Positions 1 to 7,775 of a stretch of 31,012 nucleotides of DNA are shown here, one piece after another; the stretch's first letter is position 1; each line of letters starts with the position of its first letter. The translations under genes were made by a program, and so were the position numbers. The notes under the pieces are model-generated. The model had not been told where the DNA came from and made no database searches. It saw nothing but the letters and a program-made list of their open reading frames with translations. Where the stretch lies: the NCBI RefSeq assembly GCF_009834365.1, contig NZ_CP041351.1, positions 1-31,012 on the forward strand, in the 5' to 3' direction. The DNA comes from Komagataeibacter xylinus. Its GTDB lineage: Bacteria > Pseudomonadota > Alphaproteobacteria > Acetobacterales > Acetobacteraceae.

Positions 1-1
1 C

Positions 2-380
2 TACCATTCTGACCGATAACGGCATCCAGTTCGCTGATCAGCCCCGTAACCGCAATACGGCCTGGTCGTGTCCCATGCGCTTTGACATGATCTGCGAAGC
101 TCACGGGATCGAACATCGTCTGACGAAACCCAATCATCCCTGGACGAACGGTCAGGTCGAGCGGATGAACCGGACAATCAAGGAAGCAACCGTCAAACGC
201 TTCCATTACGACAGTCATGAGCAGTTGAGGACACACCTCAACGACTTCATGACAGCCTATAATTTCGGGCGAAGGCTCAAGACCCTCAGTGGCCTTACCC
301 CTTACGAATATGTCTACAAAATATGGACTTCAGAGCCAGAAAGATTCATCATCAATCCAATCCATCAAAACACGGGACTA
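2..380 (+). pseudogene. IS481-family transposase, 3' part of a split copy
   Basis: The reading frame is already open at base 3 and runs through the catalytic core of an IS481-type DDE transposase: the second Asp in LTDNG and the Glu in NGQVERMNRT. It matches the second copy of the element (3937-4948, opposite strand) almost residue for residue. Its 5' part lies at 26695-27328; the two halves join across the window ends if the Tn3-family transposon and one TACCA copy are removed. The normal stop has been lost because an IS630 element sits in the terminal repeat at 381, so the frame runs on to a chance stop at 408-410. The element cannot encode an intact transposase. Confidence 0.88.
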
Positions 381-1548
381 ATACCAATTTGTTTTTGCTA
401 TGACCCATGAGCCCAGTCGCGCAATCCGAGGGACATAATGCGCCATGGCTGCTCGGTGAGCTGGTTCCACGCATGGCAGGCGATATCGACGATATCGTCA
501 TAGGTTCTGAAGATTCTGTTTGAGAGCCATGTATTGCGCATAAACTGCCAGACGTTTTCCACAGGATTGAGTTCGGGAGAGCGTGGCGGGAGCGGCATGA
601 TGGTGATGTTGGGGGGAACCGTCAGTTTCAGACTGGTATGCCATGCTGCCTGATCCAGGATGAGGACGGCGTGACTTTGCGGTGCAACGACCTGGGCGAT
701 TTCCTTGAGATGGAAATTCATCGCATGAATGTTGCACACGGGGAGAACAAGAGCAGCCCCTTTTCCCTGAGCGGGGCAGATTGCCCCGAAAATCCAGGCG
801 GATCGGGTCCTTAGGTCGGCTGTCGCCCGGGGGCGGGTTCCCCGCTTCGCCCAGCGCCGTGTCAGCTTCGTTTTCTGGCCGATCCTTGCTTCATCCGCCC
901 ACCACAGTTCGATATTTTCTCCGGGGTGACAGGCGCTGATTGCGGCAAGGGCATCAGGAAAATCTTTTTAAAAATGTCCTGGGCATCCGGGTTCTGGGCA
1001 TAATGCCGGGGGCGTGGCGTCAGCAGACGAAAATTCTCACTGCGGACAATCCTGCTCAACCAGGAAACAGACAGGCTGACCCCGTGCTCTTCATGAAGCC
1101 AGGCGCACAGATCACGCAATCGCCAGCGCACCACGCCATGAGCCGAAGGAATGGGACCGTCTTCAATCCGCTGCGCCAGAGCCTCCATGACGGAAGGTGT
1201 GATGCGGCGGGCAGCACCCCCACCATGACGATCAATCAGCCCCGCAGGCCCTTGCGCGTTAAAGCGCAAAACCCAGTCCCGAACGATCTGTCGATCCGTT
1301 CCCGCAAGACGGGCCGCCTCGCCACGCGTTGCCCCGTCATAAATCGCGGCAAGCGCCAGAAGGCGCCGCGACTGGGCCGCATGTCTGCTTCGTCGCGCCA
1401 GACCTCGCATGCTCGCTGCATCATAATCTTCTCGGAGTGCGACCGCCTTGCTCATCAGGGATACCTTCCTTCAATGACGGTATCCTGTGAATCACAATTC
1501 AACGCCTATGTGTACCCCCCCCTGAGTCACAGCCAAAACAAATTGGTA
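381..1548 (-). mobile_element. IS630-family insertion sequence inside an IS481 terminal repeat
   Basis: The element is bounded by inverted ends: ATACCAATTTGTTTT at 381 and the complement of ACCAATTTGTTTTGGCT ending at 1548. It is flanked by TA at 379-380 and TA at 1549-1550, the target duplication expected for IS630/Tc1-mariner elements. Removing it restores GGGACTAAACAC, the end of the neighbouring IS481 copy, so it inserted into that copy. It carries one transposase gene in two overlapping frames on the minus strand. The left end has one extra A compared with the right, so the outermost base is uncertain. Confidence 0.85.
398..1455 (-). pseudogene. IS630-family transposase, two frames
   Basis: The first frame (1455 to about 965) begins MSKAVALREDYDAA and holds the N-terminal helix-turn-helix region (GEAARLAGTDRQIVRDWVLRF). 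The second frame (about 968 to 398) gives the DDE core: Asp in WWADEARIG, Asp in LILDQAAWH, and Glu in NPVENVWQF. Together they make about 350 residues, the usual IS630 length. The switch lies at TTTTTAAAAA (965-974). It could be a one-base loss in a homopolymer or a -1 ribosomal frameshift, as some IS630 members have two overlapping frames. The run is not a perfect slippery heptamer, so I do not claim programmed shifting. Confidence 0.8.
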
Positions 1549-1559
1549 TAAACACCTAG
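1549..1559. repeat. Residual IS481 end plus CTAG target
   Basis: TAAACAC (1549-1555) is the outermost end of the IS481 copy, separated from the rest by the IS630 insertion. CTAG (1556-1559) follows, the same tetranucleotide that flanks the other IS481 copy at 3933-3936 and 4949-4952. IS481 of Bordetella is known to target NCTAGN, so this marks the element boundary. Confidence 0.7.
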
Positions 1560-1891
1560 GCGGCCTTGCCCATTTTACTGGTCTGCCGCTTATCGATCTG
1601 CGGGGTGACGTCGCGATTGTCACATCCTACCTCATGATTATTCATCTTGACCATGAAGGTCATCGACGCGAACTGCCAAATCATGGGGCCTCGACGGGAT
1701 ACCGCATTCACCGCGTGGTCGTGAACCGTTGGGAGCTTGAACGGCACAAAGGTCGCTGGATGATTGCCAGGCGCACCCTTCTGCCCGTCGACGGGTCGGC
1801 TGAGCAGCAGGAGCTGCTGCGCAGGGGTTTGAATGGGGTGTATCGCAGATCATTGGGATCTGAAGAGAACGAAGACCCGATCGACGGATAG
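1560..1891 (+). pseudogene. SnoaL/NTF2-like protein, 3' fragment
   Basis: An open frame runs from the IS481 boundary (about 1562) to the stop at 1889-1891. A later ATG at 1634 would give only 85 residues. The sequence GYRIHRVVVNRWELER followed by GRWMIARRTLLPVDG resembles the last beta strands of SnoaL-like/NTF2-fold proteins, where a polar strand is followed by a GxWxIxxR motif. The N-terminal half is missing, cut off by the IS481 insertion at CTAG 1556-1559. No matching 5' half was recognised on the far side of that element (before 26695). The family call is moderate because only the C-terminal strands are present. Confidence 0.55.
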
Positions 1892-1929
1892 TTGATGGTG
1901 TCGCAAAACGCCGCAGGTTGGTCAGTTTC

Positions 1930-3047
1930 TTACAACGATGGCCGACCAGAGACAGCAACGCCGCCCAAAGCCAGAATAATGGCGGCTATGAAGGCAGAAC
2001 TTATATTGCCAGGGAGATATTCCAAAAACGATGACAGGAATTGCCCCATAAAAATGGCAACAGACAGGTAGGCAAGTGCTGAGCCGCGTTCGACAGAGTG
2101 GGTGCGTTCGATCGTCAGGTGATTGACGAGGGGAACTGTCAGTCCGAAACCGGTCCCGAGCATGATTGCAGCGCCAATCATCGGGACTGCCGTCATCATG
2201 GAAGCAAAAAGTGCATGGGCGGCTGCATAGGCCAGAAAGCCCGCCCGCAAAGTGTTTTGCTCCCCGATACGCCGACAGATTTTTGGGAGAAACCACGCTG
2301 CTCCTACAGCGACAAGAGAGACGAATGACAGAAAATACCCTGTTTGCGCCTCGGAGAAGTGCATGCCTTCCAGCCGTCTGGGCAAGGAGATGATCGCTGT
2401 GAAGAACACGGTCATGGAGAGGAGAGCGGCTATATATATTCGCGCCAGTTTTCCCAGAACAGAACCTCGATCTGCTTCTGTTTGGGGTGACGCAACGGGT
2501 TTGACTGGCGGATACGGTACGAACAGTTCGACGAGGACGAGAAAGACCCAACTCATCAGATAGAGCGAAAACGGCCATTGCCATCCCATACTGGCGAGGA
2601 GTCCTCCCAGAGACAGGAAGATGACGCCTCCCAGTTCAATGGCCATGCCCTGGAGTGCGATCATCTTGAGCCGCGCGTGTCCCTCAAAAAAATCGGATAA
2701 AAGCCCTGTGCCCGAAGCCATCACGATCGCTGTTGCTCCCCGAGCAAAAGCCGGTCAGAAAAGATCAATACTGCGTTGCTCAGCCATATACATGCCAGCC
2801 CGAGCGCTCCGTACAGAGCGAGGCCAATACGCAAGGCCTGGCGAGAGCCAAGGCGTGTAATCAGGTGGCCGGCAAAGGGGCCAAAGATCACTACGCCGAG
2901 TGAGGGCAAGGTGACCAGCCAGCTTGCTTCCTGGGAGAGACCGAGAGCCGTCGCGATGCCGGGCAGGCCAGGTACGATAACGCAGCCGACCATGATCGTC
3001 AGACATGCGACACAGAGCAGAGCAAAGACGCCCCTTCGCTTTAACAT
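1930..3047 (-). pseudogene. MFS drug/solute efflux permease, one frameshift
   Basis: The N-terminal part (3047 to about 2740) starts MLKRRGVFALLC after an AGGAA ribosome site and contains the first helices and a GHLITRLGSRQALRIG loop typical of the MFS helix 2-3 signature. The frame then shifts at a run of four C (2738-2741 on the plus strand) and continues as GATAIVMASGTGLLSDFF to the stop at 1930. One extra base in this run would restore about 370 residues with roughly 12 membrane helices, the normal size of a DHA-type antiporter. The gene is divergent from a TetR regulator 73 bases away, the usual arrangement of a repressor-controlled efflux pump. It may be intact in reality if the missing base is a consensus error. 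Confidence 0.8.
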
Positions 3048-3099
3048 GGACATTTCCTGTTTGGGCAATCTAAATACGAGACTAAGGTATCATAATATA

Positions 3100-3114
3100 T
3101 ACGAGACCGTCGTA
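3100..3114. promoter_or_regulatory. Probable TetR operator between efflux gene and regulator
   Basis: TACGA-GACCG-TCGTA is a perfect 5-base inverted repeat just before the tetR start. A second TACGAGAC lies at 3075-3082, giving a direct repeat of the half-site. The position between divergent genes suits a repressor that controls both; the binding itself is inferred. Confidence 0.5.
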
Positions 3115-3119
3115 CCGCA

Positions 3120-3731
3120 ATGACGAAAATGACAACCTCTACTCGCTCTCCGGGGCGCCCGCGCGATAATAAAGTTGGGCCAAGCCTGTTGGCGGCAGCC
3201 CGGCAGCTCGTCCTGCAACACGGATATTGCGGTGTCAGCATCCAGATGATTGCGACAGAGGCTGGTGTTGGCAGGCAGACGCTCTATCGCCGATGGCCGA
3301 GTAAGGCTGAACTCGTTCTGGCCGCGTTCCTGGAAAGCGCTGGTGATGCGGACGTTCTATCGGACGGCCGCGCCGAGAAGCGGTTGCTGCATTTTCTGGT
3401 CAACGTGTTCAGGAACTTGCAGCAGGATGGACCTGCGATCAGGAACCTGATTGCGTCCGCGCAGGACGATCCCGAATTTCTAAAGAGTTTCCGGGCCGGT
3501 TTTGTTGAGCCAAGAGCGGAAATCGTCGCCACCATTTTTCGTGACGGCATTGCAAACGGAGAAATCCTGGAAGATGCCGATGTGGAAATGGCGGTCGCCG
3601 CGTTTCATGGTGCATTTTGGTATCACCTTCTTCTGGGAGGCAAACTTGATGCTGAATTCGCGCAGCGCCTTACGAGGCTCATTATGAAAAGTATTTCAAA
3701 AGAGCCTCGTGAAGAGGAACTATTGAAATAG
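3120..3731 (+). CDS. TetR/AcrR-family transcriptional regulator
   Basis: The protein has 203 residues, normal for the family. The N-terminal helix-turn-helix is clear at about residues 40-62 (MIATEAGVGRQTLYRRWPSK), preceded by the basic SPGRPRDNK segment common in AcrR-like repressors. The rest is the variable ligand-binding domain. It is transcribed away from the MFS permease at 1930-3047 and probably represses both genes through the dyad at 3100-3114. There is no good ribosome site before the ATG at 3120; an in-frame ATG at 3129 is an alternative. The inducing ligand cannot be read from the sequence. Confidence 0.9.
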   Translation: MTKMTTSTRSPGRPRDNKVGPSLLAAARQLVLQHGYCGVSIQMIATEAGVGRQTLYRRWPSKAELVLAAFLESAGDADVLSDGRAEKRLLHFLVNVFRNLQQDGPAIRNLIASAQDDPEFLKSFRAGFVEPRAEIVATIFRDGIANGEILEDADVEMAVAAFHGAFWYHLLLGGKLDAEFAQRLTRLIMKSISKEPREEELLK

Positions 3732-3774
3732 TTCATTCACCATGTGGACAGCGTCCAGATAAAATTATTTGAAT

Positions 3775-3932
3775 TTATTCATCTATGTTTGACCGTATCG
3801 CCTGAATGGGAGCCATCGTGCCGAAGACTCTATCCCGGCGGATGAGCGCGTGGAACAAAGCGGCTGCAATATGAGCGAGGATATCTGCTGAAGTTCTGCG
3901 GAAGTCGATCAGACCGTTTGCTGATTCAGTCT
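3775..3932 (-). pseudogene. Cytochrome b561-like protein, 3' fragment
   Basis: From the CTAG at 3933-3936 the minus strand reads TESANGLIDFRRTSADILAH and on to a stop at 3775. The segment AHIAAALFHALIRRDRVFG resembles the last helix of bacterial cytochrome b561, with the conserved His pair spacing and the HHFxxRDxVLxRM-like end. Everything upstream was removed by the IS481 insertion. I could not convincingly recognise the other half beyond 4952, where only a short frame ending FPLANQSPLN reaches the element. The call is tentative because fewer than 55 residues remain. Confidence 0.5.
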
Positions 3933-3936
3933 CTAG

Positions 3937-4948
3937 GTGTTTAGTCCCGGGATTTAATGGGTTGGATTGATGATGAATCTTTCTGGCTCTGAAGTCCATA
4001 TTTTGCAGACGTATTCGTAAGGTGTGAGGCCGTTCAGGGTCTTGAGCCTTCGCCCGAAATTATAGGCTGCCATGAAATCGTTGAGGTGTGTCCTTAACTG
4101 CTCGTGGCTGTCGTAATGGAAGCGCTTGACGGTTGCTTCCTTGATCGTCCGGTTCATCCGTTCAACCTGACCGTTCGTCCAGGGATGGTTGGGTTTTGTC
4201 AGACGGTGTTCAATCCCGTGGGCTTCGCAGATCATGTCAAAGCGCATGGGACACGACCAGGCCGTATTGCGGTTACGGGGCTGATCAGCGAACTGGATGC
4301 CGTTATCGGTCAGAATGGTATGGATCCGATAAGGAATGATGCTCAGGAGATATTCGAGGAATTCCCAGGCTGTCTTCCGATCGGCTTTCCCGACGAGTTG
4401 TGTGACAGCGAATTTGCTTGTCAGGTCGATAGCAACGAAGAGGTGCAGCTTGCCCTCAGCAGTCTGGACTTCGGCAATATCGATGTGAAAAAAGCCGATG
4501 GGAGTGCGTTTGAAACGCTGTCGTTTGGGCTTGTCTCCCTCGATATCCGGAAGCCGGGAGATCCCGTGACGCTGAAAGCAGCGATGCAGGGCCGAACGTG
4601 TCAGATGAGGAATGCTGGCCTGCAGGGCATAAAGGCAATCATCCAGCGGCAGCAACGTATCCGGCGAAAAGCGACTGCCATGGCTTCTTCGGTTTCTGTC
4701 AGGCTCGTTGAGCGAGGCTCTTTAGGGCCAGTTTTCTGATCTTCGACAGTCTCACGCTTCCGCCATTTTGCAACTGTTTTCGGGTTGATCCCGAACTCCT
4801 TGCTCAACGCCGCGAGCGAAGCCTGCGATCGCTGTATTGCTGCTCATACGGCGTGCGTGGTCGTGGCGCTGCCATGACGTATCTGTCCCATAAGGCTTCC
4901 TTCCACTCTCGTGAAAATAATACCCCATCAAAACACGGGACTAAATAC
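3937..4948 (-). mobile_element. IS481-family insertion sequence, complete ends
   Basis: The ends are inverted: GTGTTTAGTCCCG at 3937 and the complement GTATTTAGTCCCG at 4948. They extend with some mismatches to about 25 bases. CTAG flanks both sides (3933-3936 and 4949-4952), matching the known CTAG preference of IS481. The element is 1012 bp, a typical length, with one minus-strand transposase gene that carries a nonsense codon and a frameshift. A second copy, broken by two later insertions, lies at 26695-27328 plus 2-380 and 1549-1555 in the opposite orientation. Confidence 0.9.
3954..4891 (-). pseudogene. IS481-family transposase with nonsense codon and frameshift
   Basis: From the ATG at 4891 (after GGAAGG) the frame meets TGA at 4846-4844, where an arginine CGA would fit (HAV-stop-AAIQRSQ). 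It continues with the helix-turn-helix SKEFGINPKTVAKWRKR. A second defect near 4655 (after AVAFRR) shifts into the frame LLPLDDCLYALQ, which runs to 3954. The DDE core is intact in that frame: Asp in FFHIDIAEV, Asp in LTDNG, Glu in NGQVERMNRT. Both defects recur at the same positions in the other copy, so they predate the spread of this lineage or reflect an unusual expression mode. Confidence 0.88.
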
Positions 4949-4952
4949 CTAG

Positions 4953-5181
4953 TTGAGCGGGCTTTGGTTCGCCAAGGGAAAGATCGCGCTGTTCTTGACG
5001 GTCGGATTGCTAAATAATCATCCAGAACAGGATGGATGCGAGCGGAAGCTGCAGAAGATTCCGCTCGATGACGGCAACAGATACTTTAACCGCTTATCCC
5101 AATTAGACTATAGTCATATTGGGACAACCCGGAACCACGGTGTATCAAGGGCTGCATGGTGGTTTTTCCGAGAGGGTTCAA
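4953..5181. promoter_or_regulatory. Resolvase upstream region with dyad (possible res/operator)
   Basis: No convincing gene is seen here. The notable element is a 26-base imperfect dyad at 5098-5123: CCCAAT and ATTGGG arms around the perfect palindrome GACTATAGTC (5106-5115). It lies about 60 bases before the resolvase start. Serine resolvases usually bind a res site next to their own gene and repress themselves there, so this is a candidate subsite. That assignment is inference. Confidence 0.45.
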
Positions 5182-5778
5182 ATGGGACAGCGCGCGGTCA
5201 TCTATTGCCGGGTTTCCACGGCCGATCAGTCCTGCGTGCGGCAGAAGGACGAGCTGAAGCGGTTTGCTGAACGCGCGGGCTATGAAGTGTCAGGCATTTT
5301 CATGGAGACAGGTTCTGGCATCCGGGTGGATCGGGCCGAGCGTCGCAAGGTCATGGCACTGGCCCAGGCCCGTGAAATTGACGCCATTCTGGTGACGGAG
5401 CTGTCCCGCTGGGGGCGCTCGACCATTGATCTCATCTCCACGCTTCAGGAACTGGAGAGTTATCGTGTTTCCCTGATCGCCATGACGGGGATGATGTTCG
5501 ACCTGGCGACGCCACATGGGCGGATGCTGGCGACGGTTCTGGCCGGGATTGCGGAGTTTGAGCGGGATTTGATCAGCGAGCGGGTGAAGTCTGGTCTGGC
5601 TGCTGCCAGGGCGCGCGGGAAGGTTCTCGGCCGACAGAAAGGAGAGCGGCCGAAGTCTGACCGTCTGGCTCCGAAGGTTCTGGCGCTGGTGGCGGAAAAG
5701 CGGAGTTATCGGTGGATCGCCCGTGATCTGGGGATCAGCAAGAACACTGTTGCTGCCATTGTGCAGAGAGAAAGATAG
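5182..5778 (+). CDS. Serine recombinase (plasmid resolvase)
   Basis: This 198-residue protein of the resolvase/invertase family has the catalytic serine in YCRVSTADQ (Ser12). It also has the active-site arginine region LSRWGRSTIDL, the core ending GIAEFERDLISERVKSGLAAA (E-helix) and a C-terminal helix-turn-helix (SYRWIARDLGISKNTVAAI). The start at 5182 is preferred because GAGAGG precedes it and the catalytic domain then begins normally. Its likely job is resolving plasmid multimers. Before the 5838-10158 element inserted, it lay roughly 200 bases upstream of parA, so it belongs to the stability backbone rather than to a transposon. It differs clearly from the two Tn-type resolvases elsewhere in the window. 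Confidence 0.9.
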   Translation: MGQRAVIYCRVSTADQSCVRQKDELKRFAERAGYEVSGIFMETGSGIRVDRAERRKVMALAQAREIDAILVTELSRWGRSTIDLISTLQELESYRVSLIAMTGMMFDLATPHGRMLATVLAGIAEFERDLISERVKSGLAAARARGKVLGRQKGERPKSDRLAPKVLALVAEKRSYRWIARDLGISKNTVAAIVQRER

Positions 5779-5780
5779 CG

Positions 5781-5820
5781 TGTCATCATGTTTTTATGTT
5801 AACATAAAAACATGATGACA
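5781..5820. repeat. Perfect 40-bp palindrome downstream of resolvase
   Basis: The 20 bases TGTCATCATGTTTTTATGTT are followed directly by their exact reverse complement, with centre TTAA. A long perfect palindrome with no loop suits a protein-binding site or a cruciform better than a terminator. The right arm resembles the sequence just before parA: both contain TTAACA, then AAACATG, then TGRCA (10264-10285). A ParA/partner binding site is possible. Confidence 0.85.
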
Positions 5821-5837
5821 TTTTATAGGTGCTATCA

Positions 5838-5875
5838 GGGGAGCGGTGAGAGGATGTTCGAAAACGTACGGTAAG
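5838..5875 (+). repeat. Left 38-bp terminal inverted repeat
   Basis: It starts GGGGAGCGGTGAGAGGATG and ends CGAAAACGTACGGTAAG. It differs from the right repeat at only two positions (A/T in the middle, G/C near the inner end). The inner CGAAAAC and TAAG are shared with classical Tn3 ends. Confidence 0.9.
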
Positions 5876-5954
5876 CGATACCGTATGTAAGACGTTGATT
5901 TCGATACGGGTTACGTGACCGAAATTCAGCTATTTTCGGGGCATCTCGACGCAG

Positions 5955-5978
5955 TCACATAAACGCTCGTATAAGTGA
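5955..5978. promoter_or_regulatory. Possible res subsite / tnpR operator
   Basis: TCACATAA and ATAAGTGA form an imperfect dyad immediately before the tnpR start, in the 100-base gap between the terminal repeat and the gene. Tn3-family res sites have this layout. The rest of the gap (5876-5954) has further partial repeats of CGATAC but no gene. Confidence 0.4.
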
Positions 5979-5983
5979 CAACT

Positions 5984-6616
5984 ATGATTGGATATGCCCG
6001 GGTCTCGAAGGCCGACGGGTCGCAGGTACTGGATCTGCAACATGACGCTCTGGCAAAAGCCGGGGTCAGGCCCGAGCATATCTATGAAGATACCGCATCT
6101 GGACGGCGCGATGATCGCCCTGGTCTGAGGGCATGCCTCAAAGCCTTACGATCTGGCGATACCCTTGTGATTTGGAAGCTGGACCGCCTCGGACGTGATC
6201 TGCGTCATCTCGTTAACCTGGTCGGGGACCTGACCAAACGCTGTGTCGGGTTGAAGGTGCTGGCGGGCGAAGGAGCCTCGATCGATACCACCACAGCAAA
6301 TGGTCGCTTGATCTTCGCAATCTTTGCCGGACTGGCGGAGTTCGAGCGGGAATTGATCGTTGAACGGAAACGCGCAGGTCTGGCTTCTGCACGTGCCCGA
6401 GGACGACAGGGTGGCCGTCCCTTCAAGATGACCTTAGCCAAACTTCATCTGGCTCAGGCCGCCATGAGTGATCCTGAAACCCAGGTTGGAGATCTGTGTT
6501 CTGAACTGGGGATCAGCCGCCAGACGTTGTATCGACATGTCACTCCCGAGGGTAAAATCAGGCCGGATGGGGAAAAACTTCTGGCGCAGAAAACACGAAA
6601 AATCTCTCAAAACTGA
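5984..6616 (+). CDS. tnpR: Tn3-family resolvase (TnpR type)
   Basis: The 210-residue serine recombinase starts MIGYARVSKADGSQ, with catalytic Ser8. It continues with VIWKLDRLGRDLRHL and FAGLAEFERELIVERKRAGL, then a C-terminal helix-turn-helix (DLCSELGISRQTLYRHV). A GTG nine bases upstream is an alternative start. It is closely related to the resolvase at 27357-27971 of the complete Tn3-family transposon, sharing most motifs and the SKADGSQ-LDLQHDAL segment. With no tnpA in this element, it would act only in cointegrate resolution after transposition in trans. Its stop is three bases from the convergent end of the 6620-7771 gene. Confidence 0.92.
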   Translation: MIGYARVSKADGSQVLDLQHDALAKAGVRPEHIYEDTASGRRDDRPGLRACLKALRSGDTLVIWKLDRLGRDLRHLVNLVGDLTKRCVGLKVLAGEGASIDTTTANGRLIFAIFAGLAEFERELIVERKRAGLASARARGRQGGRPFKMTLAKLHLAQAAMSDPETQVGDLCSELGISRQTLYRHVTPEGKIRPDGEKLLAQKTRKISQN

Positions 6617-6619
6617 GAT

Positions 6620-7771
6620 TTATGGCTTATCTCTGGTCTGCGTAACGTGAGGATCAATCGACACCAGCAGAAACGGTTGGTGACTGCGGGCTTGCCCCTG
6701 ATGGAACTGCGGAAGACGATCCAGTTGTGCGATAGGCAACCAGAGACGACCGTCCGGAGCAAGACAAGGTGCATCCGCCCAATGCAGACGTGGGTCCGAG
6801 ATCAGTCTCGTGATCTTCCCGGAAAAGTCTCTCCGATAAACGCCATTATCCCTCAGGTTGGTGAAATAAAGATTTCCTGCGGTATCCATGGCGCTGCCCC
6901 CGATGGGAGGTAAATCAGACCAAGGCTGAACAGCAGCAGACAAATCGGTTGACGACACATTAGAATCATCAAGCAAAGCTGTCGGGACGCGGGACCACGG
7001 CCCTTCAAGCGGCCCGAAATACAGCCATTTCCCGTCTGGACTGACTTCCAGCGGATCGACATTCACCAGTAACGGCTGATGAGGATGACTCTCCACGACG
7101 TGTCCATCCATGACAATCGGTCGATCTGTCCGTGCGCGTGTGGAAGCGTCCTTGTCCAGGACGCGGCGTGCCTGGCCGGTTTTGATATCAAGAACAATCA
7201 GCGCCGCCTTGCCCGCATCCGTTAGATAGGCATGCGTCCCGTTGAAACGGATATCGTCGATATAGCTTCCTGCCTGCGCGATCTCTGGACCCAGAGGATA
7301 TATCCGCAGCACATGACCTGTTGCCGGATCAATGCGGACCAGTTTGGCTCCGGCAGATACGGGGCTGCCTCCAAAAGAGGGAGTTCCAGTATCAACAACC
7401 CAGAGCATTCCATCAGGAGCAACATGGAGGGCATTGACGCTGACAAACCGATGCGTCGCATCCTGCCCGGGTTTCCAGCCATTCCAGTCAGCGTCCGGAA
7501 ACGGCTCTATTTCTTTGCTCTTCGTCAGAAGACCCACGGCAGGCCCGGAAAATCCGGTCCAGCGAGGGCCTGCGACAAACACATGACCACCAGCAAGCGC
7601 CACGGCGTTCCAGTCCATTGACTTAGTGGTCGCTTCGATCCTGATGGTCTGGGCATGCACAGGTTCGAGGTGCGCGCACGCAGCAACGAGCCCCATGAAA
7701 GCGGCGATTGCGCTTTTGTGCAGAGTTCTCTTTGAACAATCCTGCCGTCGTATCTGTTTCATGAACTCCAT
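6620..7771 (-). CDS. MRJP/yellow-family (dopachrome-tautomerase-related) exported protein
   Basis: The protein has 383 residues. The N-terminus is basic, then hydrophobic, with possible cleavage after VHA (residue 40). LVAAC at residues 28-32 also fits a lipobox, so it may be a lipoprotein. The mature part looks like a six-bladed propeller of the major royal jelly protein/yellow family (SMP-30-like): VSVNALHVAPDGMLWVVDTG, IDDIRFNGTHAYLTDAG, LIVLDIKTGQARRVLD, LEVSPDGKWLYFGPLEG and AMDTAGNLYFTNLRDNGVY. The start at 7771 lies four bases after the cupin stop, so it is the last gene of the operon 9638 to 6620. Bacterial members have no firmly assigned substrate; a lactone, sugar acid or quinone-like ligand is conceivable. 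Confidence 0.82.
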   Translation of the reverse strand: MEFMKQIRRQDCSKRTLHKSAIAAFMGLVAACAHLEPVHAQTIRIEATTKSMDWNAVALAGGHVFVAGPRWTGFSGPAVGLLTKSKEIEPFPDADWNGWKPGQDATHRFVSVNALHVAPDGMLWVVDTGTPSFGGSPVSAGAKLVRIDPATGHVLRIYPLGPEIAQAGSYIDDIRFNGTHAYLTDAGKAALIVLDIKTGQARRVLDKDASTRARTDRPIVMDGHVVESHPHQPLLVNVDPLEVSPDGKWLYFGPLEGPWSRVPTALLDDSNVSSTDLSAAVQPWSDLPPIGGSAMDTAGNLYFTNLRDNGVYRRDFSGKITRLISDPRLHWADAPCLAPDGRLWLPIAQLDRLPQFHQGQARSHQPFLLVSIDPHVTQTRDKP

Positions 7772-7775
7772 GATG

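Noticed and set aside
965..974. Programmed -1 frameshift in the IS630 transposase
   Set aside because: The run T5A5 allows slippage, but the zero-frame codons do not form a proper slippery heptamer and no stimulating structure is obvious. A base loss is equally likely.
940..1551. A 203-codon plus-strand frame across the IS630 element
   Set aside because: Antisense to the recognisable IS630 transposase, with no motif and no ribosome site.
4953..5270. A 105-codon plus-strand frame before the resolvase
   Set aside because: It overlaps the resolvase start in another frame, has no recognisable motif and crosses the dyad at 5098-5123.
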